A DNA stretch of 64,000 nt from Amyelois transitella. Taxonomy: Eukaryota; Arthropoda; Insecta; Lepidoptera; Pyralidae. The DNA lies in the NCBI RefSeq assembly GCF_032362555.1, contig NC_083535.1, positions 6,324,001-6,388,000 of the forward strand. The letters run 5' to 3'. Both the position numbers and the translations under genes were made by a program. How positions within the stretch are numbered: position 1 is the stretch's first letter; every line of letters starts with the position of its first letter. A model generated the notes under the pieces. It saw only the letters and a list, made by a program, of their open reading frames with translations. It made no database searches and was not told the DNA's origin. Below are positions 11,797 through 23,300 of the stretch, piece by piece.

Positions 11797-11925
11797 CATC
11801 TGAAGTGATAAAGACTAGGCCATAGGAAAACTGGAGTGATTAAAACTAAACCATCGGAAATCTGGATTGATTCAACTACTAGGCCTATAACTAGGCCATG
11901 GAAGTAGTCTGAAGTAGGCCCAATA
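11797..11925. repeat. Degenerate minisatellite, period about 31-40 bp
   Basis: Units of the form 'ctg(a/g)a(g)tgat(ta)aa...actaggccat(a)gga' repeat three to four times, for example TCTGAAGTGATAAAGAC, ACTGGAGTGATTAAAAC and TCTGGATTGATTCAAC, with TAGGCCAT-like text between. Confidence 0.6.
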
Positions 11926-12660
11926 TTTGACTCGTACAAGTACCTACTCGAAGTTTTTCACTCGTTCTATTGGTATGAAATACAATGTATAGAATAGCCT
12001 TGGACAGAAATACGAAATACCAGTATGAACCTGAATACTTATTTAGATTTCGAAGTGAAATAAAGTATAGCATACCGAGTTATTCAAGACGCCACTGGTA
12101 GGAACGCCAAGGTCTATTTACGGCATAGAAGTAACTTTTGGAGATCCTACGTATTAAAAAAATCAAATCAGATAGATACACGACGTAACGTTCGCTCTGG
12201 ATTAAGGATATTGGGAACACTTGCATACATTAACTAAATGAAAACAAGGAGGCCCTTATTTTGACCTAAAGGCAGGCTTATGTTCGATCGATTATATTCA
12301 CTAATAACCAAGTCGAATATACTCCTGCTGTTTGGGTTCAACCACACATCAGACCTTGAGTGCTGAGTTTTTTTTAGACTGAAATGTTAACATTACATTT
12401 GATTTGACAAGAGCCCTGACGGAATAGAAAGAAGCTTATGCCATACATATGCTAAGCTATGAATGAGTATCTCAAATCGAACCATACGTTTTTGACATTG
12501 AAGCAAGATGAAAATGCGGAAACGACAATCGGTAAGGTTTATTTAGAACACATTACTCAGGACTAATTATTGGACGTGTTGTAAATGCCTTAAGATTACA
12601 CTAAAAATTAAAGAAAAGTATTCGGATGGGAATTTCATAGTGCACACTCAATTATTATTT

Positions 12661-12855
12661 ACATACATACATACATAAACTCACGCCTCTTTCCCGGAGG
12701 GGTAGGCAGAGACTACCTCTTTCCACTTGCCACGATCCCTGCATACTTCCTTTGCTTCATCCACATTCATAACTCTCTTCATGCAAGCTCGGCGGTTTCG
12801 GGCACTTTTGACCTGACCCTTCACCAGGACGTCCTTAATTTGATCAAGATATGTT
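12661..12855. repeat. SINE-like repeat (lepidopteran)
   Basis: It begins with an ACAT run and carries 'cgcctctttcccggagg', which recurs at 40,782-40,800 as 'cgcctctttcccggagggta'. It ends near 'gatcaagatatgttcgt'. Confidence 0.7.
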
Positions 12856-13603
12856 CGTTCAATTATTATTTTAAGTACGTAAAATTAAAAACTTAAGTTT
12901 ACTTAAAAAATCATCAAATGCCAACCCTTCTTAAATATCTATGCACATGCATCATATAACTGGCCTTGAGAAATTAACCGAGTTAATACGAGTGTCGTAA
13001 ACACAAACGAAGTCAGGTGCAAACGCTGTTAATAATCAAATCTGATACATACTTGAATACTTTTTAACTCTAGTAATAATTAGGTATTAGGTCGTCAACT
13101 TCGTGTCTTATATCTGCAATCAGGAATGCAAAAAAATTGTAAGCGTTACCCGCCCATCTACCTACGTCCATTGTTACACTTCCCTCCCTCTTTCCTTTCC
13201 CACTTATGTTTAGAATAAAAGTGCACGAAGATGACGGACTAGTTATTTTACAAACCGTTATGTTATTAGGTCACATCGCAGTCAAATATCAAAGTGGTTT
13301 GGTATTTTTATAGTTATTGTAAATCACCCATAATCATGTTTAAAACTTTGTATAAAGGTTCGAATCAAAAATGCATTACATAACAATTTATGAAAACTAA
13401 TTTAGAGCTAAATGCTCTTTAACCTTTTATGTCGTTCACAAATTTTAAAATATATTAACTATAGAATTACACAAATCTGATGGCAAAAACATATAATTTG
13501 AGTAGATGACGAGTATAATAAATTTAAGTAATGTAAATACTGTATCTATTGATCGGTATCTGTAATTTCTTATTATAATTAATATTAAACGTTTTGGCAT
13601 CTA

Positions 13604-13980
13604 TGAGCACTCATTTGAAATCATGAAACAGAAAAGTGCTTGGTCTGTTTTTAAGATATTTAACACAAATATTCCGAGACGCAATATAGATAAAATTTCT
13701 AAGAGAGGAAAGCAGGCTGACAGGTTGCTTACTAAGATTAGTAATTTATATGACCGAGGAACCTTTGTGAATTAAAACTAAGACCTCGGGACCTGTGCAA
13801 CTGTTCATCATTTCTCATAAATAAGTAACAAAATCGTTGTTCTCTATAGCAAAAGCAATTGATGCCCCAGTTTTATAAACAGATTTTTGGAAAAATTAAG
13901 CTTAATCATTTGTCTTAACATCATGTTACATTGAAGCTAGCCACACAAGAAATGTAATATTTGTTTCAAATGAGTGCTCG
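13604..13980. mobile_element. MITE with TA target duplication (Tc1/mariner type)
   Basis: The 377-bp unit is flanked by TA (13602-13603 and 13981-13982). Its ends are inverted: GAGCACTCATTTGAAA at 13605-13620 and its exact complement at 13964-13979, with a T/C difference at the tip. It has no coding capacity. TA flanks and short inverted ends fit Tc1/mariner MITEs. Confidence 0.7.
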
Positions 13981-14238
13981 TATTATGTGTACGACTCTAT
14001 ATTGCAATACAATTTAAGTAAAAAATTACAGATTTAAAAGTACGCTTGCCATGTTAATGGGGGAAAGGGAGTGGTAAATTTTAGTAACTCGTTTATATGT
14101 TAATTTCATAAAAATGTATTATATTTCCTTTTTCAATGCAATTCGTTAAACTTGAGTATTGAGTGCTTATTAAGTAGGTATTCGTATTCTTATTGTCCGT
14201 GCCTTCACGTCACCGCTTACTGGCCGCCACAGTTCGTG

Positions 14239-14375
14239 TAATATACCAATTCTACATAATTGCATTGATGTCATTTTAAAAATTAGTGATACGTGTTGAG
14301 TGTAGTTTATCGCGCCGGCCGCGATTTAATTCTTTTCCTGAAACATTATTAATATTTGATCGAATTGGTATATTA
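14239..14375. repeat. 137-bp unit with 14-bp perfect inverted ends
   Basis: TAATATACCAATTC (14239-14252) is exactly inverted at 14362-14375. The interior holds a GC-rich palindromic stretch (GCGCCGGCCGCGA near 14,310). It may be a small MITE. Confidence 0.6.
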
Positions 14376-15396
14376 GCGACGTTCAACAACGAATCTTTTG
14401 TTCTGACAATATTGATTGACACAATAGTGCCCCATAGAGGCCATGGTTTATCACAGGAATGATTTAGCTATGGCTTTACCTAGCTTATTTATAACATTAT
14501 TAATTATACACTCAATTCATGCATATAAAACATGTAGCGGAATGAATAATTTATAAACATTGAGGTTGGTTCGAAGCTCGGGTAGCTTCGATCTTATATC
14601 TACGAATAAGATTGCCTATAGTGTTGTGGCCAGTTATAAAACTACCACCTCCCATATAGTAACACCCAGGCTATTTTAGTTAATTCCTTTTAGACTACCA
14701 GTTGTTGAATATTTTGAAATTCCAATAGAAACACCTGACAAAGAAGTTAATGGTAAATAAGGTCATGTTCTTGTTATATTCACAAACATCGATCTGTAGC
14801 AATCTTATGACTTAAGTATTAATGAGACCGCGTGTCATACAATTCATACATTACTCGTTAGCGGCTTTAACATCCGTGGTTCGTAGCAGCTTTAATAGAA
14901 GAGTCGGTAAAATTAAAAGATTTCAGTTATTGCATTTTATCTAATGTTATTTTAATTTCATTTTATAAAATGGTGGTTTGGTTTTTATGTTTTATACCGG
15001 AAGGGCGATTCAGTATGTGATGCCAAGAGTGCCGGTAGCATTTTAGTGAACTTGCTAGAAAATTGCTTTTTTTTAACAATTAGTGACATTCTGTCATTGT
15101 ATGTGTATTCATTTCGCTATTGGCACTTGGTCCCGAAACGCCAGGATGACTATGTTAAGCACTGGGTCATATACAGAGACGATGGTGAGAGAAACCATAA
15201 TTCGACGGAGCTAGTACTGTTTAAGAATCATGTTATGTTTAAAATGTACGTTCAAATTTAATCTCGTCGGGACCAGATTGGTGGCATAAATTTTTGGTGT
15301 TGTTTCGTAACGTAGTTAATTATTATTGACTTTTTTAAAACATAGTTCCTATACCTCTAAAAGTCCGCCCGTTTGCATTAGTTTGGCCACGCTGGG

Positions 15397-15885
15397 ATTG
15401 CGAGATAAATTTGAACAGTATACAAGAGGCATCATAGACGATTTTTGCATTAATTTGAATAACGTTAATAAAAGCTTACCTAATATTGGTGATAAATAAA
15501 TATTTTTTATTAAGATAAATGTATGCTGTCAGTTTTTTTAATCAGTTCCTTTGTACAATCCCGTATACACTTTTTAAGATTTATGGATTTTTTTTACAAA
15601 TTAGATTTACTAAATTCAAAATCGCCATGCCCTGGGACAATTTATTTTGAGATTGAAGGATGTGTAAATAGTAACTATGTATCAGACTTTTTGGTTTAAA
15701 TAATAAATATTTTCCTTGCTTGCTGCAATATATTATGTTATCAAAGAGGTGGAACTAAATACCGATAAGGTTAAATTGCAATATATTTCGTATCATGTTG
15801 AAAAGGTCCAGGAATTTACAAATAACTCATTGTAAACCTTTCGTGTTAGTTCCTTAAAAATCGTCTATGTTTATCTCGCAGCCAT
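15397..15885. repeat. Imperfect long inverted repeat (possible MITE)
   Basis: TGCGAGATAAA then CATAGACGATTTTT on the left (15,397-15,445) reappear in inverted order on the right as AAAAATCGTCTATG then TTTATCTCGCA (about 15,855-15,882). There is no clear target duplication and no coding capacity. Confidence 0.4.
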
Positions 15886-16754
15886 TGCCTAAATGTAGGT
15901 ACATTCATTATGTGGCAGTAAAGACGTGCTTTCTTCAAGGGTGTTGTGTGTACTTGCTCTCGCCTCAGTCGAAAATTTTATCTCGCGTCCCTAAATTGTA
16001 ACCAAGTTTGTAGCATTATCGGGATTGTTACCAACCGTTATGTCATTAATAATCTTGGTTTTTATCGAATAAGAATCATCCATAATCCTTATGTATTGTC
16101 ATGATTGTATTATAAATAATTACTGCTTTTCGTCATCTTGTATAATCTTATTTTGAAGGAGGATATTGTATTGATGTAATTAATGACATTTGCGTATTGG
16201 TAGCTTTTTTTATTAACAATAGAGAACCATTTAAATTAAAATTCCCTTACGGTATTGTTGTTATATTAAACTATGCTATATTGTATCGTTTTCTGAAATA
16301 AAAGACTTAATTTATGACTACTTACCTGCTTTTATGGAAAGTGCATGAAAAAATTTGACTTTACAATTAACTTCATATTGACTAGGTTTGAGACAAATTT
16401 TTATTAAAAATTATCTTTGGTCCTTTTAATTTTCCTGTCATCTCCTGGGGGAGTCCGTGGAGGATTTTATAGCTAGCCGAGAGTGAGAGAACAAATTTTC
16501 TTTAGGAACGATATTCTGGCGGTTTGACCTCTATCTACACCCTCCCTATGGAAAGTCAGTCCATAGAGGATTTTATAGCGCTTTGCCTCATAAATGCCCT
16601 CAGTTCAATTTCAAAGGTAAACCAAATCTCTATAAAATGATATCATTATGACATTTTGTCCTCTTTTTACGCCCTTAGTTCACTGTCAAAATTTTAAGGA
16701 TATATGTAAAGAGTGAGAAGACAATTATTTTTTATAAGCAAGCAACAGACGCTG

Positions 16755-16835
16755 GGACGTGCAGGTTTTCTTACAATGATTTCCATCACCGTAAAAGTGA
16801 AGATCTGAATCGTGCCTTGGCAGGATATTAATCTG
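16755..16835 (+). repeat. Dispersed repeat fragment
   Basis: The text 'gtgcaggttttcttacaatg' and 'atcaccgtaa' matches the copy at about 912-945. Confidence 0.6.
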
Positions 16836-18013
16836 ATCGCTCTTATCATTTTTATTGTAACCCAAAAAAGTTCAGATTTTAGTGATCGGGATAGTTGCTG
16901 TTACCTCCTTACACTATTTTACACAGGAAGAGAAACATCAATACCTACTACCAAGGGTTACCTCCCGTTGGATTCACACTCATACCTATAAGTGGGTTCT
17001 TATATTTTAACCATAGTTTCTATCTAACCTACTGGTCCCAATTGAGTTGGTCGCTGTTTTGTATAAGGAAATTCCGAAAGTTCTCTAGTGATTAAATAAA
17101 ACAAACATTACGGTCATTGATGAAATTGTTAATATATTGCATATAGACATTGTAACACGTGACAAATATTATCTTGGGTTTCAAAAATATTAAACAGGGT
17201 ATAACTCAAATATAATGGTCAAATTACATTATAAAACATTTTAAAAAATAATATCAACATTGATATAAAAATAAATTTCATTAAATCTTATCTTAAAATA
17301 ATACATATCATAAAAATACATAATCTTAAATATATACCGATTATTGGCCGTTAGGTTAAACCCTCCATTAGATATAGAGTATCGTTAGAGAGATCTGATG
17401 ATCTAGAAAAAAATTTGTTTGCCTTGAATATTCCAAATAAAGCAGTCCAAAAAAAAATATTAATGTCAAAAACGGAACAGTATCAACACAGTATTTCATG
17501 TACTTAATTAAAGATAAATTCTTAAAGTGATGAAGTTCTCTATTTGTCGGGTTCCTGACAACCAATCACCGGCCTATAAAGTTAAAGTATTAACTAAGAA
17601 AAATGGCTGATGCGAACCAGAAAATAATAAATACTGTGCATCATTGAGATCATATTGAAAACTATAATTATGATATTGCTAATTAATTTAATGCATTAAA
17701 ATTAAATGCTGTAAATAAAAAAAAATACTTAACAATAATAAAACTAACAAAAATAATTAGTAGGTTTTACATATGGTAGCATGCGTAAGTACATAACATC
17801 TAGACGTTGATTATTAAAATGTTTAGATCAGATAATGTTTTCGTATCTATCCACTGAGAATACGAATGATAATTTACCTACATGAGTAAACATTTACCTA
17901 AAGCCTCAGTAGTGGAAATAGGAAGAAAATAAAAATAGAATTACTGACCACAAAATTTATCATTCATTGTGACGTCAAGGCTTCTTCAGCAAAATAATGC
18001 ACGATGAATTGTT

Positions 18014-18273
18014 CCATTGGTGGTAAGGATGAAAGAGCGGGTGATAGCTAGCTCTTTATTAACCCTATCATGGCCAATTTGAAGCGACACAAGCCAGAAT
18101 GTGCTTGTCAGATATTTGAATATGTTAGATGCAAGAACTTAGTTCTAAAAAATTTATGGGGGACCCCCCATTAATTTTTTAATCTCCTCTGGCTTGTGTC
18201 GCTTCAAAATTGGCCATTACAGGGATAATAAAGAGCTAGCTTTCACCCGCTCTTTCATCCTTACCACCAATGG
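18014..18273. mobile_element. Foldback MITE, about 85-bp arms
   Basis: The left arm (18,014-about 18,102) and right arm (about 18,189-18,273) are complementary with few differences. The tip is CCATTGGTGGTAAGGATGAAA, and the inner ends share GAAGCGACACAAGCCAG. The short interior includes GGGGGACCCCCC. There is no open frame. The target duplication is not clear, so the exact edges may shift by a few bases. Confidence 0.85.
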
Positions 18274-19435
18274 CTATCTCTGAAACAGCCAAGCTCTGAA
18301 CAAACCTTCAATGTTTCTCAAGGCCATGCGGCCTACGTCGGTCACCGAAAGAGAAATGATCGAAAACATGACGTCACCAGAGAAGATTATGTTTGTGAGT
18401 GTAAAACGAAAGACTGGTCAAACTGAAAAGAAAAATGCCTGAAAGAGGACCATGGATTACGGAGTATTGAACGGGCTACTAGAAACATTCAAGGAAAAAT
18501 AATAAAAATAAAATCTTTTTATAAGATCATGCACGAGCAAAATTATTATAATTTAAACTTACAATCGTTTGATTAATCAAATTAAAAATAATTTGACACT
18601 TGCTTAAAAATAATAAATAGAAAGAATCTAATTTATAAAAATATACATGACTTAAAGCTTAATGAGTTCCATATTTTCAGCGTATTTTTACTGGGGTTTA
18701 TTCAAATTTTTGCAAAGTAACTTTTCGTATAAAAAATTTAAGCAATTTTAGAAAAGTTTCGTCCACATTTTTGATTGCAAATCCGCATCCTTTCAAGACA
18801 ATTCGGTCAGTTCCATACAAAGCTTATTTAGCATAAAAAGCAAAATAGTACCGAATTGAAATTAAGTAGGACTACAGCGGCCATCTACCTTAATACTACA
18901 AGTACCTAACAGTATACGTACTAACCTCCCGCCGGATACAGCCAACACATACAAAAATACCCTACGGGTTTGCCGCCAAATGTACTATTCGTAAAATGTG
19001 CAATTTTTATAAACAATAAATAAATGGAGTTCTTAATCAAAAGAAACCCTATTTATCTATCTAATTAATTTAAATACATTAACAATGGATTAAATAAATT
19101 AAAAAAATTAATCCATCATCAATGTTACATTTGGGAACCTATCTATTAATTAATTAAACATATTTCGCAATTAAATATTATGCCGTGGAATCATTTCTAC
19201 AATTTAAGGTATAAATAAAATATTTACTCTGGAATATTAAATGCATATTTACCGCAAATTTTTACCAATTGTACATTCTTCGTGAAACCCAATTCCTCAG
19301 CACCCAGCTTCTCCCTCCACTTTAGACCGACAAGACTTACGACTTATCACACAGATTTTTAATCATGTGTCTAAGTTTCTATAACATTATCACTAATAAA
19401 GATACATAATAAGTCACAAAGATTAAATATACTTA

Positions 19436-19821
19436 CGTACTTGAATCCAGACAACATCAATACCACCAAGAATTGAATCAATAACTAGTGTTTTAAACCT
19501 ATCCTGCTTTTTTCGCCTCAGGAGGCGCCTCAGATTGCGCGACAAACGCTCGCTGGGCGATCGGTGAGGGCTATTCACGAACCACGATAATGCGAATGAC
19601 CATAAAACTGTCGACATAGAACTGTTTCTATGGATATAAAGATGACTTATCTTTTTCCCTTGGTAAACATATGCCTTATCAAAGTTCCTGAGTAGCAGGT
19701 ATAAGTGGGGAGGGGTGAGTAGAACATGGTTTGGGATAGGATACCATAATAAACGGATTAATATCTCGCCCTCGCGCGCCCGCGTGTTACTGACGTTGTC
19801 GCAATGCGTTGGGCCAGTCAT
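19436..19821 (-). CDS. Orphan open frame ending at a splice donor (possible first exon)
   Basis: From an ATG at 19,821 the frame stays open for 128 codons and then meets CAA|GTACGTAAG at 19,435, a good donor. The 5' half has CpG-rich text, unlike the flanks. I do not recognise the product: it has an LRRLLRRKK basic patch, no signal peptide and no known motif. No matching next exon was found on the minus strand down to the Vap33 3' end. It may be a first exon of a gene or lncRNA, or chance. Confidence 0.25.
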
Positions 19822-20372
19822 TGGCTTACTTCACTTTTACTTTGACAATTGTCAATACGACAGTACGGTATGAAGTTCTCCAGTCATACTTAGGTAAAGT
19901 GAACTAAGTCAATTCTGTGATAGCAACAAATTACAACTAGTTTTACTACTGAGTCCACACATGTCGATGTAGCGATCATAATTGAATGGTAACCTTATGA
20001 TGAAACTAAGTTTCTCTGTTAAAAGGTTATAGAATTCAGTAGTTCAGAAGCTGAACGTTTTGTTGTATCGTGGATCTTATAAGACTAACCCGTCGCCAAA
20101 CTCTAATCAAAAACCGCCTACGCTAAGCACACTGCGGTCTTTGATTATATCGATAGTTCAAACATAATAGGTACAAATAAATTCAAGTTGAGAAGGATTG
20201 AGTTAAAAATTGTAACAAAATGTTTTTTTTTTTTGTCATTTTGGCATCCAGTATTTTAAAGCCGCAAACTCTGTATTGAAGGAGAAAGGTTTAAAGCGCA
20301 TGAAGTAATTTTAACTTTTAAGATACTTAAAAATAAAAATCACTAAATGTGCTCGACTAGAAAGTTATGTGT

Positions 20373-23300
20373 TTAGTTGTCTATATCAAAGTTGTTATGC
20401 TCGAAGGTGGGTTCATCCTTCAGGAAGGTTCCCGAACGTCCCATTACCGGTATATCTGAAGTTTCGTTATTTTGGCGGCTGCTGGATGGCTTGCTCTGTT
20501 TGCTGGTTGTCTTCGTGGGTTTCTCCTTGGCGGCAGTTTTCTGGACCATTTTGGCCGAGCTGGACTTGGTCGCCATCATCAAGGAGCCGGGGACTTTGCG
20601 TTCTCCCTTGCTGCGCGAAGGTTGAGTCAATGCCGAGGGCCCACCGCCTAAAATAAATTTTAAGCGACAATTTATTTTATCCTTGCAGGTAATAACCAGG
20701 TCGCACATCGCATGCAAAATCCTTACTAATATTATAAATGCGAAAGTAAATTTGTTTGTTTTACCCTCACGCTACTGTTGTAATCTTCTTGAAATATTGC
20801 GTATACAAATTGAAGTCTGGAGAATTATATCCCGGTAAAAATTATATAATTCGTATTATTTTGTAGGTGGCAGTAAATTAACGCGGGCGAAGCTGCAGGT
20901 AAAAGCTAGTCTTTGTTATAAGCGATGGTGAGGTATGCTAATCGTTCAATAACGGCATTGATACACGACAGTCCATTTGAAGTTTGCCTTATAAATTTAC
21001 ATTTGTATTAACGAAAAATACGAGTATTTTGCAACGTGTCAGTTATTAAAGTCAAAGTATTCTAGTGGGATCTATAAATAAATTTACCTCCGCTGATATT
21101 CCTCTTCGAAATATCGCTGATACTGTTACTACCAGTGTGCACTGGCTGTTTGGTTTTGCTCATCGTGAGAGAAACCGGGATCTTTGTTCTAGACTTGCTG
21201 TAGACAGAGTGCTGGCTGCGGGATGATACGGATGACGACAGCTGGGCAGCCGCTGCAACAGAACATTAAAAAAAAAATCTTTTATTATAATTCATTTATT
21301 ATGCCATAACAATTTATAAAACACAGCATTGTCTAACAGTAATCGTTCAAGTTAAGCCGAACTGTACTAAGTATAAATTAAATATAATAAACTTTATATG
21401 TTTATGAACAATGCTAAGGTTTAACGTAAATTTCCTGTTATTTTAAGGTATCAAAGCAAAGGTATCATTATACTCACAATCGTTGCTAGCCTTGGTATGT
21501 TTGGCTTTAGTGAAGGTAGCGTATTTGTTACTGTTTTGCGATTCGCTGAGGGAATCCGTGGAAGGTTCGGCCGTTCGAGGTCTTGAATTAGTAGCCAAGC
21601 TATCCTGCGACATCGCGTGCCCCTTCCTGTCCAATTGTCTGGACTTTGTTCGCGAGCCTCGCATGCCATGCGTATGTATCGGACTCGAATTACGCGAAGA
21701 CTCACTCGACGACATCATTTTAGGCATCAACTTCCCCTGAGCCGCCATCTTTTTCTCTGGCTGCTTCACTGCTTTGGGCTCTAAGTATCTAGGCTTCGCA
21801 TTCTCAAACATTTTGGTTGATCTGGAACTAGTACTGCATTGAGGTTGAGCATTCTTTGCCATATTGAACTTGGCGCGTTCTTCTTGGGCCTTCGTAGTTT
21901 TAACCTTGGGAACTTTGTTGGATTTGTTCCGGTCTCGCAGCTCGACGTGACCGCGCAATGAATCCTGTACGTTAAAAGAGGTAGAAGGTCTCTGCGAATA
22001 AGGGACGAAGCAAGCTCTCATACGTTCGATTTCAGCATTGTGAGAGTTAAGCGAGGGTGGTGGCCGACTATGGCGTAGATTGGGACACCTACGAGGTTGC
22101 ATAGGCGATGCGACGCATCCCAATTTGCGCAATTTCTGCTGCAGAGCCAGCGGTAAATCGCGGAACGCCTGCGTGTTGACGACGCGTAACGCATCATCCA
22201 CAAGTAAGTATTGGCACTTCAGCTTCCATACGTTCGCACGCGCGTGGACGAAGCTCTCGTCTCCGGTGAGGGCTGTGTTTTGGTAGCCATTAGATATCAA
22301 GTCGGGTTTGGCAAGTTGTTGCATCTGTATTTCTCTGACTACGCTTTCAAGGTATGCGTAGCCCCGACAGACTTCTTCTATGGGAGCTCGGTTGAGAGCA
22401 GCTTCTACGAATTCGTCGAGGGCGCGTAGAGCGGGAGGCGGCGCATCTAAAGGCAGCGGCTCCATGGAGCGGAGTACGGCTTCGAGGCGAGAGGCGGCGA
22501 ACTGCGCGGACGCATTGATCAGACGCCGACACATCACTTCCACGTTATCCGTTCCGCGAACGTTCGCCTGGAGCATCATCACTACAACATAGTGACATTA
22601 ATTAAACATTAATCTTCATAAGTATAAATTGTAACCGAACGATGTTGAAAACTTGAAAAATTATACTTAAAACTCGACACATAAGACTAACAGAAGCAGA
22701 TTTCTTAGGTGTTTTAGGCTTGATCCGACATAAAAGGTAAATAAACAAACATTTCTCCCCTCACCCTTCTAAGGGGACAATACTGGGAGTCAACTTTGAG
22801 ATTCTCAGTGAACTATGTTATTACACTGATTTTGTTTTACGGCGAACAAAGTCGCGGGGCACAGCTAGTTTGTACATAAGGTTCTTGGCTCAGCGGTAAG
22901 AATAATCAACAAATAATCTTTTAGTAAATTAAGTCACAACTTACTTGCAAGCCCGCAACCAAACACAGTATCTGCAACGTTTTCCACAGTCATATTGACA
23001 ACATGCTGCTGGAAGCACCGGTCATGAAGGTCCGCTGGCAGAGTGGCGAACGCGCGAGTTGGCCACACTTTAGGGAAATACTTGGTGATCCAACGTAGAC
23101 ATTTGTGGTACAAGTCGTCGAGACCACACAGCGATGAAAGGGGGAAACATTCCAGCACTCCAGCGATGCAGACGTGACACGGCTGAAACACATACTGCTA
23201 TGATCATTTGAACAAGTATTTTCATGAAGTTTTAATACAAATGCCGTGTGGTTCTCGACACTTTAGAATCTTCATATATTTACTTTGGTAACATGGAAAA

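Larger units (their letters stand above)
10717..20372. other. Intergenic stretch between Vap33 and the BTBD8-like gene
   Basis: The two genes converge here (Vap33 plus, BTBD8 minus). Apart from the listed repeats, foldbacks and one orphan ORF, I see no supported coding exon. Vap33's 3' UTR probably occupies the first several hundred bases. Most of the rest is AT-rich with short chance frames. Confidence 0.6.

Noticed and set aside
20377-22592. Several plus-strand frames of 60-95 codons opposite the BTBD8 3' exons
   Set aside because: They are antisense shadows of the GC-rich coding exons; no splice or start support.
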